Below are positions 31,359-40,141 of a DNA stretch of 64,000 bases, in pieces; within the stretch, counting starts at the first letter, position 1; every line of letters begins with the position of its first letter. Below the pieces are notes generated by a model. It was not told the origin of the DNA and did not search any database. It was given only the letters and a program-made list of their open reading frames with translations. The stretch comes from Streptomyces venezuelae ATCC 10712 (GTDB taxonomy: Bacteria > Actinomycetota > Actinomycetes > Streptomycetales > Streptomycetaceae), in contig NZ_CP029197.1 of assembly GCF_008639165.1 (NCBI RefSeq), positions 5,522,001-5,586,000 of the forward strand. Reading direction: 5' to 3'. Made by a program: the position numbers and the translations under genes.

Positions 31359-32729
31359 TCAGCACTCGATGATGTTCACCGCGAGGCCGCCCCGCGCGGT
31401 TTCCTTGTACTTGACGCTCATGTCCGCGCCCGTCTCCTTCATGGTCTTGATGACCTTGTCGAGGGAGACCAGGTGGCTGCCGTCGCCGCGCATCGACATC
31501 TTCGCCGCCGTGACGGCCTTGACCGCCGCCATGCCGTTGCGTTCGATGCAGGGGATCTGGACCAGGCCGCCGACCGGGTCGCAGGTCAGGCCCAGGTTGT
31601 GTTCCATGCCGATCTCTGCCGCGTTCTCCACCTGTTCCGGCGTGCCGCCGAGGACCTCGGCGAGGGCGCCGGCGGCCATCGAGCAGGCCGAGCCGACCTC
31701 GCCCTGGCAGCCGACCTCGGCGCCGGAGATGGAGGCGTTCTCCTTGAAGAGCATGCCGACCGCGCCGGCCGCCAGCATGAAGCGGACGATGCCGTCGTCG
31801 TCGGCGCCGGGCACGAAGTTCGTGTAGTAGTGCAGGACGGCGGGGATGATGCCGGCCGCGCCGTTCGTCGGGGCGGTGACGACCCGGCCGCCGGCCGCGT
31901 TCTCCTCGTTCACGGCCATCGCGTAGAGGGTGATCCACTCCATGGCGTGCGTCTTCGGGTCGCCCTCGGAGCGCAGCTTGCGGGCCAGGTTCGCGGCGCG
32001 CCGGCGGACCTTCAGGCCGCCGGGCAGGATGCCCTCGCGGGACATGCCGCGCGAGACGCAGGACTGCATGACCCGCCAGATCTCCAGCAGGCCCGCGCGG
32101 ATCTCGTCCTCGGTGCGCCAGGCCTTCTCGTTCTCCAGCATCAGCGCGGAGATCGACAGGCCGGTCTCCTTGGCGAGCCGGAGCAGTTCGTCGCCGGTGC
32201 GGAAGGGGTACTTGAGGACGGTGTCGTCGGGGACGATCGGGTTCTCGCCCTGGACGGCGTCCTCGTCGACGACGAAGCCGCCGCCGACCGAGTAGTACGT
32301 CTTCTCCAGGATCGGGGCGCCCTCCGCGTCGTACGCGAAGATCGTCATCCCGTTGGCGTGGTAGGGCAGCGCCTTGCGCCGGTGCAGTATCAGGTCGGCG
32401 TCGAAGTCGAAGGGGATCTCGTGCGCGCCGAGGAGGTTGATCCGGCCGCTGGTCTTGATCCGCTCGACCTCGTCGTCGGCCGTCTCGACGTTCACCGTGC
32501 GCGGCGAGCTGCCTTCGAGGCCGAGGAGGACGGCCTTGGGGGTGCCGTGGCCGTGGCCGGTCGCGCCGAGCGAGCCGTACAGCTCCGCCCGGAGGTGCGC
32601 GGTGTGGGCGAGCAGGCCCTCGTTCTTCAGGCGGCGGGCGAACATCCGGGCCGCACGCATCGGTCCCACCGTGTGGGAGCTCGACGGGCCGATGCCGATC
32701 GAGAACAGGTCGAAGACCGAGATGGCCAC
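31359..32729 (-). CDS. sdaA: L-serine ammonia-lyase, iron-sulfur type
   Basis: A 456-residue single-chain L-serine dehydratase (beta and alpha domains fused) that deaminates serine to pyruvate with a 4Fe-4S cluster. The N-terminus SVFDLFSIGIGPSSSHTVGPMRAA is diagnostic. Cluster cysteines are in CQGEVGSACSMAAG and CDPVGGLVQIPC. It follows glyA, separated by a terminator-like hairpin, so it may be partly co-expressed with the glycine operon. Together with glyA and the glycine cleavage proteins it drains glycine through serine to pyruvate. Confidence 0.95.
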   Translation of the reverse strand: MAISVFDLFSIGIGPSSSHTVGPMRAARMFARRLKNEGLLAHTAHLRAELYGSLGATGHGHGTPKAVLLGLEGSSPRTVNVETADDEVERIKTSGRINLLGAHEIPFDFDADLILHRRKALPYHANGMTIFAYDAEGAPILEKTYYSVGGGFVVDEDAVQGENPIVPDDTVLKYPFRTGDELLRLAKETGLSISALMLENEKAWRTEDEIRAGLLEIWRVMQSCVSRGMSREGILPGGLKVRRRAANLARKLRSEGDPKTHAMEWITLYAMAVNEENAAGGRVVTAPTNGAAGIIPAVLHYYTNFVPGADDDGIVRFMLAAGAVGMLFKENASISGAEVGCQGEVGSACSMAAGALAEVLGGTPEQVENAAEIGMEHNLGLTCDPVGGLVQIPCIERNGMAAVKAVTAAKMSMRGDGSHLVSLDKVIKTMKETGADMSVKYKETARGGLAVNIIEC

Positions 32730-32813
32730 GGGATGACTCCTTGTGGGGGCTAGACGCCGTTGTCTGCCGGGGTGGAGCAGAGAAGCGCGGGGAACAGCGT
32801 GATCACATGGGGT

Positions 32814-32851
32814 GGGGCACCACGCTCACTGTCCAGTGTGCGCGGTGCCCC
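32814..32851 (-). terminator. Terminator-like hairpin between glyA and sdaA
   Basis: Arms GGGGCACC and GGTGCCCC (32814-32821 with 32844-32851) enclose an inner CACTG/CAGTG stem. It lies 31 bases after the glyA stop on the minus strand. Confidence 0.6.
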
Positions 32852-32881
32852 GAAGGTTCGTACGAACAAAAGGGTACGAAA

Positions 32882-34150
32882 TTACTTCAGGCCGGGGTAC
32901 AGCGGGTGCTTGTCGGCGAGCGCCGTCACCCGGGCCTTGAGCGAGGCGGCCTTGTCGGCGTCGAAGCCGGGCTTCAGGGTCTCCGCGATGATGTCGCCGA
33001 CCTCGGTGAAGTCCTCGGCCTGGAAGCCGCGGGTCGCGAGCGCCGGCGTACCGATGCGCAGACCGGAGGTGACCATCGGCGGGCGCGGGTCGTTCGGAAC
33101 GGCGTTCCGGTTGACCGTGATGCCGACCTCGTGGAGCCGGTCCTCGGCCTGCTGGCCGTCCAGCTCGCTGTCGCGCAGGTCGACGAGGAGCAGGTGGACG
33201 TCCGTGCCGCCGGAGAGGACGGAGACGCCGTGGGCGGTGACGTCGTCCTGGACCAGGCGCTCGGCGATGATGCGGGCGCCGTCCAGGGTGCGCTGCTGGC
33301 GCTCCTTGAACTCCTCGGAGGCCGCGACCTTGAAGGAGACGGCCTTGGCCGCGATCACGTGCTCCAGGGGGCCGCCCTGGAAGCCGGGGAAGACCGAGGA
33401 GTTCAGCTTCTTCGCGAACTCCTTCTTCGCCAGGATGATGCCGCCGCGCGGGCCGCCGAGCGTCTTGTGCGTGGTGGAGGTCACCACGTCCGCGTACTCG
33501 ACCGGGTTCGGGTGCAGACCGGCCGCGACCAGACCCGCGAAGTGGGCCATGTCGACCCACAGGTAGGCCTCGACCTCGTCGGCGATCCGGCGGAACTCGG
33601 CGAAGTCCAGCTGGCGCGGGTAGGCGGACCAGCCGGCGATGATCACCTTCGGGCGGTGCTCCTTGGCGAGGCGCTCGACCTCGGCCATGTCGACCAGGCC
33701 GGCCTCGTCCACGTGGTACGCGACCACGTTGAACTGCTTGCCCGAGAAGTTCAGGCGCATGCCGTGGGTGAGGTGACCGCCGTGCGCCAGGTCCAGGCCC
33801 AGGATCGTGTCGCCGGGCTGGGCGATCGCGAAGAGGGCGGCCTGGTTCGCGGAGGCGCCGGAGTGCGGCTGGACGTTGGCGTACTCGGCGCCGAACAGGT
33901 CCTTGATCCGGTCGATCGCGATCTGCTCGGCCACGTCGACGTGCTCGCAGCCGCCGTAGTAGCGGCGGCCCGGGTAACCCTCGGCGTACTTGTTGGTCAG
34001 GACGGAGCCCTGCGCCTCCATGACGGCGACCGGAGCGAAGTTCTCCGAGGCGATCATCTCGAGCGTGGACTGCTGACGGCGGAGCTCGGCGTCGACGGCG
34101 GCGGCGACGTCCGGGTCCAGCTCGTGGAGGGGGGTGTTCAGAAGCGACAT
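32882..34150 (-). CDS. glyA: Serine hydroxymethyltransferase
   Basis: A 422-residue PLP enzyme interconverting serine and glycine with tetrahydrofolate. Start ATG 34150 (MSLLNTPLHELDP) has AGGGA eight bases upstream; the open frame extends further but without a start site. Key segments are MIASENF, YAEGYPGRRYYGG, DMAHFAGL and the PLP lysine in STTHKTLGGPRGG. It is cotranscribed with gcvT and gcvH (31-bp gap) and should therefore come under the glycine riboswitch. Confidence 0.97.
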   Translation of the reverse strand: MSLLNTPLHELDPDVAAAVDAELRRQQSTLEMIASENFAPVAVMEAQGSVLTNKYAEGYPGRRYYGGCEHVDVAEQIAIDRIKDLFGAEYANVQPHSGASANQAALFAIAQPGDTILGLDLAHGGHLTHGMRLNFSGKQFNVVAYHVDEAGLVDMAEVERLAKEHRPKVIIAGWSAYPRQLDFAEFRRIADEVEAYLWVDMAHFAGLVAAGLHPNPVEYADVVTSTTHKTLGGPRGGIILAKKEFAKKLNSSVFPGFQGGPLEHVIAAKAVSFKVAASEEFKERQQRTLDGARIIAERLVQDDVTAHGVSVLSGGTDVHLLLVDLRDSELDGQQAEDRLHEVGITVNRNAVPNDPRPPMVTSGLRIGTPALATRGFQAEDFTEVGDIIAETLKPGFDADKAASLKARVTALADKHPLYPGLK

Positions 34151-34181
34151 GAATCGATCCCTAAGGGTCTCGGGCCCGGTC

Positions 34182-34559
34182 TCAGTTCCCGGCGAACGCG
34201 GTGTACTCGTCGGCGGAGAGCAGCTCGTCCGGCTCACCGGTGACGCGCACCTTGAACAGCCAGCCACCCTCGAACGGAGCCGTGTTCACCAGCGACGGGT
34301 CGTCCACCACGTCCTGGTTGGCGGCGACGACCTCGCCCGTCACGGGGGAGTAGAGGTCGCTCACGGACTTCGTCGACTCGAGCTCACCGCAGGTCTCGCC
34401 CGCGGTGACGGTGGCGCCGACCTCGGGGAGCTGGGCGAAGACGACGTCACCGAGCGCGTTGGCCGCGAACTCCGTGATGCCGACGGTCGCGACGCCGTCC
34501 TCGGCGGCCGACAGCCACTCGTGCTCCTTGGTGTAGCGCAGCTGCGTGGGGTTGCTCAT
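34182..34559 (-). CDS. gcvH: Glycine cleavage system H protein
   Basis: A 125-residue lipoyl carrier shuttling the aminomethyl group between P, T and L proteins. The lipoylated lysine lies in ESTKSVSDLYSPVTGEV. The N-terminus RYTKEHEWL is diagnostic. AGGAGAA precedes ATG 34559. gcvP is not within this window. Confidence 0.97.
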   Translation of the reverse strand: MSNPTQLRYTKEHEWLSAAEDGVATVGITEFAANALGDVVFAQLPEVGATVTAGETCGELESTKSVSDLYSPVTGEVVAANQDVVDDPSLVNTAPFEGGWLFKVRVTGEPDELLSADEYTAFAGN

Positions 34560-34656
34560 GGCCTGATTCTCCTGGATCGGGGGAGTGCTGATGAACGTGG
34601 GTCTTGCGGGGTGAGACGGGAAGTGAGACGGATGCGTCACTTCCGCGGCGCGGACG

Positions 34657-35781
34657 TCACTTCTGGCGCTTGTAGAACGGCAGCGCGACGACCTCGTACG
34701 GCTCGTGGGTGCCGCGGATGTCCACACCTACACCCTGGGTGCCGGGCTCGGCGTGCGCCGCGTCCACGTACGCCATCGCGATCGGCTTTCCGAGGGTCGG
34801 CGACGGGGCGCCGGAGGTGACCTCGCCGATCACCACGCCGTCCTTGACGACCGAGAAGCCGGCGCGGGGCACCCGGCGGCCCTCGGCGACCAGGCCGACC
34901 AGCTTGCGCGGCGGGGCGGTCTCGGCGCGCTCGGCGGCCTTCTCCAGGGCCTCGCGGCCGACGAACCGGCCTTCGTTGGTCGTCTTCTCGAACTTCACGA
35001 CCCGGCCGAGGCCCGCGTCGAAGGGGGTGAGCGAGGTGGTCAGCTCGTGGCCGTACAGCGGCATGCCCGCCTCGAGGCGGAGCGTGTCGCGGCAGGACAG
35101 GCCGCAGGGGATCAGACCGACCGGGGCGCCCGCCTCGGTCAGCGCCTTCCACACGCCCTCGGCGTGCTCGGGCTTCAGGAACAGCTCGAAGCCGTCCTCG
35201 CCGGTGTAGCCGGTCCGGGCGATCAGCGCGGGGACTCCGGCGACCGTGCCGGGGAGGCCGGCGTAGTACTTGAGGCCGTCCAGGTCGGCGTCGGTGAGCG
35301 ACTTCAGGATGCCGGGGGACTCCGGGCCCTGCACGGCGATCAGCGCGTACGCGTCACGGTCGTCGCGCACCTCGGCGTCGAAGCCGGCCGCGCGCCCGGT
35401 CAGCGCGTCCAGGACGATCTGCGCGTTCGAGGCGTTGGCGACGACCATGTACTCCGTCTCGCCGAGGCGGTAGACGATCAGGTCGTCGAGGATGCCGCCG
35501 TCCTCCTGGCAGATCATCGTGTAGCGCGCCCGGCCGACGCCGACGGTGGAGATGTTGCCGACGAGGGCGTGGTCGAGGAGCTCGACGGCCTGCGGGCCGG
35601 TGACGGTGATCTCGCCCATGTGGGAGAGGTCGAAGAGGCCCGCCTTGGTGCGGACGGCGACGTGCTCGTCCCGCTCGCTGCCGTACCGGAGCGGCATGTC
35701 CCAGCCGGCGAAGTCGGTCATGGTCGCGCCCAGCGAACGATGCAGGGCATCGAGGGCAGTCAGACGGGGGGCAATGCTCAT
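34657..35781 (-). CDS. gcvT: Glycine cleavage system T protein (aminomethyltransferase)
   Basis: A 374-residue tetrahydrofolate-dependent aminomethyltransferase: MPLRYGSERDEHVAVRTKAGLFDLSHMGEI at the N-terminus, ARTGYTGEDGFELF in the middle, and the CRDTLRLEAGMPLYGHEL stretch near residue 230. It is the first gene of the operon behind the tandem glycine riboswitch. ATG 35781 has GGGAG upstream. Confidence 0.97.
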   Translation of the reverse strand: MSIAPRLTALDALHRSLGATMTDFAGWDMPLRYGSERDEHVAVRTKAGLFDLSHMGEITVTGPQAVELLDHALVGNISTVGVGRARYTMICQEDGGILDDLIVYRLGETEYMVVANASNAQIVLDALTGRAAGFDAEVRDDRDAYALIAVQGPESPGILKSLTDADLDGLKYYAGLPGTVAGVPALIARTGYTGEDGFELFLKPEHAEGVWKALTEAGAPVGLIPCGLSCRDTLRLEAGMPLYGHELTTSLTPFDAGLGRVVKFEKTTNEGRFVGREALEKAAERAETAPPRKLVGLVAEGRRVPRAGFSVVKDGVVIGEVTSGAPSPTLGKPIAMAYVDAAHAEPGTQGVGVDIRGTHEPYEVVALPFYKRQK

Positions 35782-35842
35782 GGGTGGCTCCCGGGTCCCA
35801 AGGGCGTGATCGGTGACGAAACACATGACGGGCGAGGACGTC

Positions 35843-36036
35843 CTCCCCATCTGTCATGGAACCTGAGAGGTTCACCGAGGGCATCCTCGGCTTGCACCTT
35901 GGGTGGGGACACGGCAGGGTGTCCCGCTTTTCAGATCTGCCTCATCCACGCGGTACGGGGCCTGAGAGATTCAAGGGAGGGTCTTGCTCCTTCGGCGTCC
36001 GGACACGACGTGCGGTCCGGAACTCTCCCGCGCGGA
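35843..36036 (-). promoter_or_regulatory. Tandem glycine riboswitch upstream of gcvT
   Basis: Read on the minus strand, two glycine aptamers follow each other. Aptamer 1 starts with GCGGGAGAG near 36034 and has CCGAAGGAGCAAG, GAATCTCTCAGGC and GGCAGATCTG. Aptamer 2 has CACCCAAGGTGCAAGCC, GAACCTCTCAGG and GACAGATGGGG, ending near 35845. These are the conserved glycine-riboswitch elements in the right order, 60 bp before gcvT. In this family glycine binding turns on expression of the cleavage genes. Confidence 0.93.
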
Positions 36037-36191
36037 TTCGAGCGGCCGGTATGCGATTGTGTGGCGACTGTGCGCGCCTGGCGCGCACATCATTGCACGC
36101 GAGCCCGACGGGGCACATCGCTTGTGTCCCATTACCGTTTCTTTACACTTTGTGGGCAAGGGTCTTCCCGGGCCCGGCAGGGGGAGAAGCG

Positions 36192-36854
36192 ATGAGGATC
36201 CAGCACACCGGCGCGTACGCGTCGAGTACCGGCATACCGTCCCAGCGAGCCCGCGCCAGGACCCGCGGCCGCGGCCGGCTCCTGCGCGACCTGCGCGAGC
36301 GCGGCGGCAGGGGTCCCCGCGCCCTCACCTTCGCCGCCGGTGACCTGGTGGTCGTCTCCGGGCTGCCCGGCAGCGGCAAGTCCACCCTCATGAAGCGGGC
36401 CGCCGGGGGCGCCGCCATCGACTCCCAGGACGCCCGCGAGCGCTGGGACGCCCGGATGCCGCGGTTCCTGCCGTACGCCGTGTACCGCCCGCTCGTCCGG
36501 CTCGCGCACTACGCGGGGCTGCGGCGCGCCCTGCGCTCCGGCGCCGGGGTGGTGGTGCACGACTGCGGCACCCAGTCCTGGGTCCGCGGCTGGCTCGCCC
36601 GCGAGGCCCGCCGCCGCGGCCGGGCCCTGCACCTGGTCCTCCTCGACGTCGCCCCGGACACCGCCCGCGAGGGCCAGCGCGCCCGCGGCCGGGGCGTCTC
36701 CGCCTACGCCTTCGCCCGGCACCGGCGGGCCGTCGGGCGGCTCGTCGCGGCCGCCGAGTCGGGCCGGCTGCCGCACGGCTGCGCCTCCGCGACCCTCCTG
36801 GACCGGGAGGCGGCGGACACCCTGCGGAAGATCGGCTTCAGGGAGACCACCTGA
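36192..36854 (+). CDS. AAA-family ATP-binding protein (kinase-like P-loop)
   Basis: A 220-residue protein. Walker A GLPGSGKSTLMKR lies near residue 58, preceded by TFAAGDLVVVS. The layout resembles AAA_33/zeta-toxin-like or shikimate-kinase-like P-loop kinases, with an Arg-rich middle (WVRGWLAREARRRGR, ARGRGVSAYAFARHRRAVGRLV). The substrate is unknown. ATG 36192 has GGGGAG six bases upstream. It is transcribed away from the glycine riboswitch. Confidence 0.8.
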   Translation: MRIQHTGAYASSTGIPSQRARARTRGRGRLLRDLRERGGRGPRALTFAAGDLVVVSGLPGSGKSTLMKRAAGGAAIDSQDARERWDARMPRFLPYAVYRPLVRLAHYAGLRRALRSGAGVVVHDCGTQSWVRGWLAREARRRGRALHLVLLDVAPDTAREGQRARGRGVSAYAFARHRRAVGRLVAAAESGRLPHGCASATLLDREAADTLRKIGFRETT

Positions 36855-37062
36855 GCCGGGGGCCGACACCGTCGGAGCCCGGGGCCGTCGGCGCCCGGGA
36901 CCGCCCGCGCCCCCGACCGGCGACCTCCGGGGCGTGTGACGTACCTCCCCCGCCCCGCAGGGTCCTCGTACCCTTCTTTTTGGCCACGGCGGTGCCGGGG
37001 CGGCGTTAGGGTGCTGCCGGGCGGCCGGTGCGGCAGGCCGTGCGAGGAGGGGGAACGGGACC

Positions 37063-37803
37063 GTGGACGTGACGTGGCCGGGCAACGAGCTCGAAGAGGT
37101 CCTTGCCGCCTCCCTCGGCAACCCCGCGGCGGGCGGCCGGCTGGTCGAGGTGCTCGGCCGCAGCCCGGTCTGGGTGCCGCTGCCCAACGGCGGCGGACCC
37201 GACAGCCCCGACCTCGACCTCGCCACGATGGAGATCGACGGCGCGGCGTACGTCCCCGTCTTCAGCTCCGAGGAGCAGTTCCTCGCCGTCGTCGGCGGCC
37301 ACATGTCCTTCACCGTCGCCCCCGCCCGCGACTTCGCCCGCGGCCTGCCCCCGCAGCTCGGCATCGCCGTGAACCCCGGCGGCACCGTCGGCGTCCCGCT
37401 GCCCCCGCCCGCCGTCGCCGAGCTCTGCCGGGCCGGCCGGACCCCGCTCGACGGCCCCGCCACCGGCGGCCGGGTCCGGCTCTTCGAGCCCGACTGGCAG
37501 GACGATCCCGTCGACTTCCTCGCCGCCGCCTCCGCCGAGTTCGAGGCGACCGGCGTCGTCACCACCGCCCGCCGCACCCTCGCCAGCGTCGAGGGCACCG
37601 AACCCGCCCTGTTCATCGGCGTCCAGCTCGCCGCCTGGGACGGCGTCGACCGCAACGCACCCCTGGACGCCCTCGGCCGCGCCCTCGGTCAGGTCGAGGT
37701 CGCCTGGCCGGTGAACCTCATCCTGCTCGACATGGCGCAGGACCCGGTGGGCGACTGGATGCTGGAGCGGGTGCGGCCCTTCTACCAGCGCGCCGCCGTG
37801 TGA
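37063..37803 (+). CDS. SseB family protein
   Basis: A 246-residue protein with the SseB N-terminal domain fold: WVPLPNGGGPDSPDL, YVPVFSSEEQFLAVVGGHMSFTVAPARDFARGLP and LGIAVNPGGTVGVPLPP. SseB proteins were named for serine sensitivity, but their molecular role is unsettled; actinobacteria often use them in tandem. GTG 37063 is preceded by a GGAGGGGGA-type site. It is followed after 57 bp by a second SseB-like gene. Confidence 0.82.
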   Translation: MDVTWPGNELEEVLAASLGNPAAGGRLVEVLGRSPVWVPLPNGGGPDSPDLDLATMEIDGAAYVPVFSSEEQFLAVVGGHMSFTVAPARDFARGLPPQLGIAVNPGGTVGVPLPPPAVAELCRAGRTPLDGPATGGRVRLFEPDWQDDPVDFLAAASAEFEATGVVTTARRTLASVEGTEPALFIGVQLAAWDGVDRNAPLDALGRALGQVEVAWPVNLILLDMAQDPVGDWMLERVRPFYQRAAV

Positions 37804-37860
37804 CGGACGGCCTGTTTAAGCTGAACTGATTCGGTGGACACAAGAGGGGCGGAACCCAGG

Positions 37861-38652
37861 GTGAGCGCGTCAGGCACCGCTGCGGCTGGACAGGTCGAGC
37901 ACATGCTGCGCCAGGTGGCACCCGGACGCTACGACGCGTACGAGCAGCTGCTGCACGCCCTCGCCGACGGCGAGCTGTGGATGCTGCTCTGGCACGGCAC
38001 GCCCGGCTCGGCGGACGCCCAGTACGGGAACATGGAGGTCGACGGCTTCGGCTACGCGCCCTGTGTGACCTCCGCCCAGGAACTGTCCGCCTCGGGCTGG
38101 CAGCGCGCCCACGAGCTGGTCACCGGCCGTGAGATCGCCCGCGCCCTCTACCCCGACCGCTGGGGCGTCTGGCTCAATCCGCACGCCCCCGGCGGCGGCG
38201 TCGGCATTCCCTGGGCCGACCTGCGGCGGATCGCCACCGGCCTCGACCGGATGCCCGCCGGGCCGCTCCGGGTCGGCGAGCCCACCCTGGAGCTCCCGCA
38301 GTTCTACGCCCTGCTCACGCAGAACGCGCACCGCACCCCGGCCGTCCGGGCGCTCCGGCGCGGCTGGGTGCAGCCCGCGCTCGGCACCCCGTACCTCGCC
38401 ATCGGTCTCGATCTGTACGACACCTCCCCGGCGGCGGTCGACGCCGTGCGGGCGATGATGCGCCAGTCGATCGGCGCCGTGCCGGAGGGGCTGCCGGTCT
38501 CGACGGTCGCGCTCTCCGACGCGTACGACCCGGTGGCGCTCTGGCTGCGGGCGAACGGGCGGCCGTTCTACGACCGCGAGGCGCACGCCGGGCGCGGCGC
38601 GGCGGCCGTCCCCGGCTACGGCTACCCGCCCCCGGCGCCGTCCGGATACTGA
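37861..38652 (+). CDS. SseB-like protein (C-terminal domain type)
   Basis: A 263-residue partner of the preceding gene. The N-terminal half (ELWMLLWHGTPGSADAQYGNMEVDGFGYAPCVTSAQEL, ALYPDRWGVWLNPHAPGGGVGIPWADLRRI) resembles SseB. The C-terminal half (YLAIGLDLYDTSPAAVDAVRAMM) matches the SseB C-terminal domain. A short GYGYPPPAPSGY tail follows. GTG 37861 is the better start; GTG 37834 lacks a ribosome binding site. A terminator follows. Confidence 0.8.
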   Translation: MSASGTAAAGQVEHMLRQVAPGRYDAYEQLLHALADGELWMLLWHGTPGSADAQYGNMEVDGFGYAPCVTSAQELSASGWQRAHELVTGREIARALYPDRWGVWLNPHAPGGGVGIPWADLRRIATGLDRMPAGPLRVGEPTLELPQFYALLTQNAHRTPAVRALRRGWVQPALGTPYLAIGLDLYDTSPAAVDAVRAMMRQSIGAVPEGLPVSTVALSDAYDPVALWLRANGRPFYDREAHAGRGAAAVPGYGYPPPAPSGY

Positions 38653-38682
38653 GACGTCTCCCTTTCCGCACCGCACCCCACC

Positions 38683-38711
38683 GGCCTCCGGAGTTCGCTC
38701 CGGAGGTTTTC
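38683..38711 (+). terminator. Rho-independent terminator
   Basis: A 9-bp stem closed by a TTCG tetraloop and followed by TTTT (38707-38710), downstream of the second sseB-like gene. Confidence 0.9.
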
Positions 38712-39014
38712 GTTCGCCCCAATAGAGCCGGTGGAACGCCCAGTTGAGCGACATGTCCGATTGGGGGGAAGAGGCCCCGAGATGGTCCGCTCACGTGATC
38801 GCGACGTCCGGATAACGGAAGTCGCAGCACCGCATCACGTTTGAGCAAACATTCCTCGTCAGGGCTGGCGGGTGATCACAAGCGCATTGAAGACTCCCCG
38901 GAACACCGGGCGTTCGGCTCCTTTCGAGCACATGCCCAGCAGGTTGTTCCACCGAGCCGCTACCCGCGGCGGGCAAGGGCCGGCTACCGGCGGCCGAGAG
39001 GGGTCCTCACCACG
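38712..39014. other. Intergenic region, about 300 bp, promoter region of the opp operon
   Basis: No gene is seen. AT-richer patches near 38800-38880 fit a promoter zone. The oppC ribosome binding site (GAGAGGGG) is at its right end. A leaderless open frame from 38841 merely extends oppC. Confidence 0.45.
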
Positions 39015-40034
39015 ATGACGGCACCACTGCACGAGACGAGTGCGGGCGAGTCGACCGCCACCGTCGGCGGCGCGCCCGACGCATCCGGCATTCCGGACAA
39101 CTCCGGCAAGGCGATCGAGGGCCGCTCGCCCTGGAAGATCGCCTGGACCCGCCTCAAGCGCGACAAGCTGGCCCTCGCGGGCGCGTTCGTCGTCGTCTTC
39201 CTGATCCTCGTCGCGCTCTTCGCGCCGGTCATCGTCGGCCTGCTCGGCCACCCGCCGGACGAGTTCCACGAGGACCAGATCGACCCGCTCTTCGGCACCC
39301 CCATCGGCTCCTGGGGCGGTGTGAGCTCCGACTTCCTCTTCGGGGTCGAGCCGGTCAACGGCCGCGACGTCTTCAGCCGGATCGTCTACGGCGCGCGGAT
39401 CTCGCTGCTCGTCGCCTTCCTGGCCGCGGTCTTCGCCGTCGTCCTCGGCACCCTCCTCGGCATCATCGCCGGCTACTTCGGCGGCTGGATCGACGCCGCC
39501 CTCAGCCGCGTCATGGACGTGATGCTGGCCTTCCCGCAGCTGCTCTTCACCATCGCGCTGGTCTCCGTGCTGCCGAACTCGCTGCTCGGCCTCGACGGTT
39601 CGGGCGTCCGGATCGCCGCCCTGGTGCTGGTCATCGGCTTCTTCGGCTGGCCGTACGTGGGCCGCATCGTCCGCGGCCAGACCCTCTCGCTGCGCAACCG
39701 CGAGTACGTCGAGGCCGCCCAGAGCCTCGGCGCGGGACGCCTGTACATCCTGCGCCGCGAGCTGCTGCCCAACCTGATCGCCCCGATCACGGTCTACGCG
39801 ACGCTGATGATCCCCACGAACATCCTCACCGAGGCGGCCCTCAGCTTCCTCGGCGCGGGTGTGAAGCCCCCCACCGCTTCCTGGGGGCAGATGCTGTCGA
39901 CGGCCATCACCACCTACGAGGCCGACCCGCTGTTCATGGTGATCCCCGGCCTCGCGATCTTCGTCACCGTCCTGGCGTTCAACCTCTTCGGCGACGGCGT
40001 GCGCGACGCGCTCGACCCGAAGGGCTCCCGCTGA
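39015..40034 (+). CDS. Oligopeptide/dipeptide ABC transporter permease (DppC/OppC type)
   Basis: A 339-residue permease. A cytosolic N-terminus of about 45 residues is followed by a first helix (LALAGAFVVVFLILVALFAPVIVG), a periplasmic loop, and five helices with the EAA coupling loop (YVEAAQSLGAGRLYILRRELLPNLIAPI). It pairs with the DppB-type permease encoded at 42020. Together with the binding protein and two ATPases it makes a complete importer. It is first in a five-gene plus-strand operon. Confidence 0.92.
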   Translation: MTAPLHETSAGESTATVGGAPDASGIPDNSGKAIEGRSPWKIAWTRLKRDKLALAGAFVVVFLILVALFAPVIVGLLGHPPDEFHEDQIDPLFGTPIGSWGGVSSDFLFGVEPVNGRDVFSRIVYGARISLLVAFLAAVFAVVLGTLLGIIAGYFGGWIDAALSRVMDVMLAFPQLLFTIALVSVLPNSLLGLDGSGVRIAALVLVIGFFGWPYVGRIVRGQTLSLRNREYVEAAQSLGAGRLYILRRELLPNLIAPITVYATLMIPTNILTEAALSFLGAGVKPPTASWGQMLSTAITTYEADPLFMVIPGLAIFVTVLAFNLFGDGVRDALDPKGSR

Positions 40035-40141
40035 CCGTTCGCCGACCCGCACGACCCGCCCCTGCCGCTGGCGACAGGAGGCCCATCCCCAATCGGCGGA
40101 CCGCCGTATCGGCCGCCACTATCCCGGAGGTTGCTGGAACC

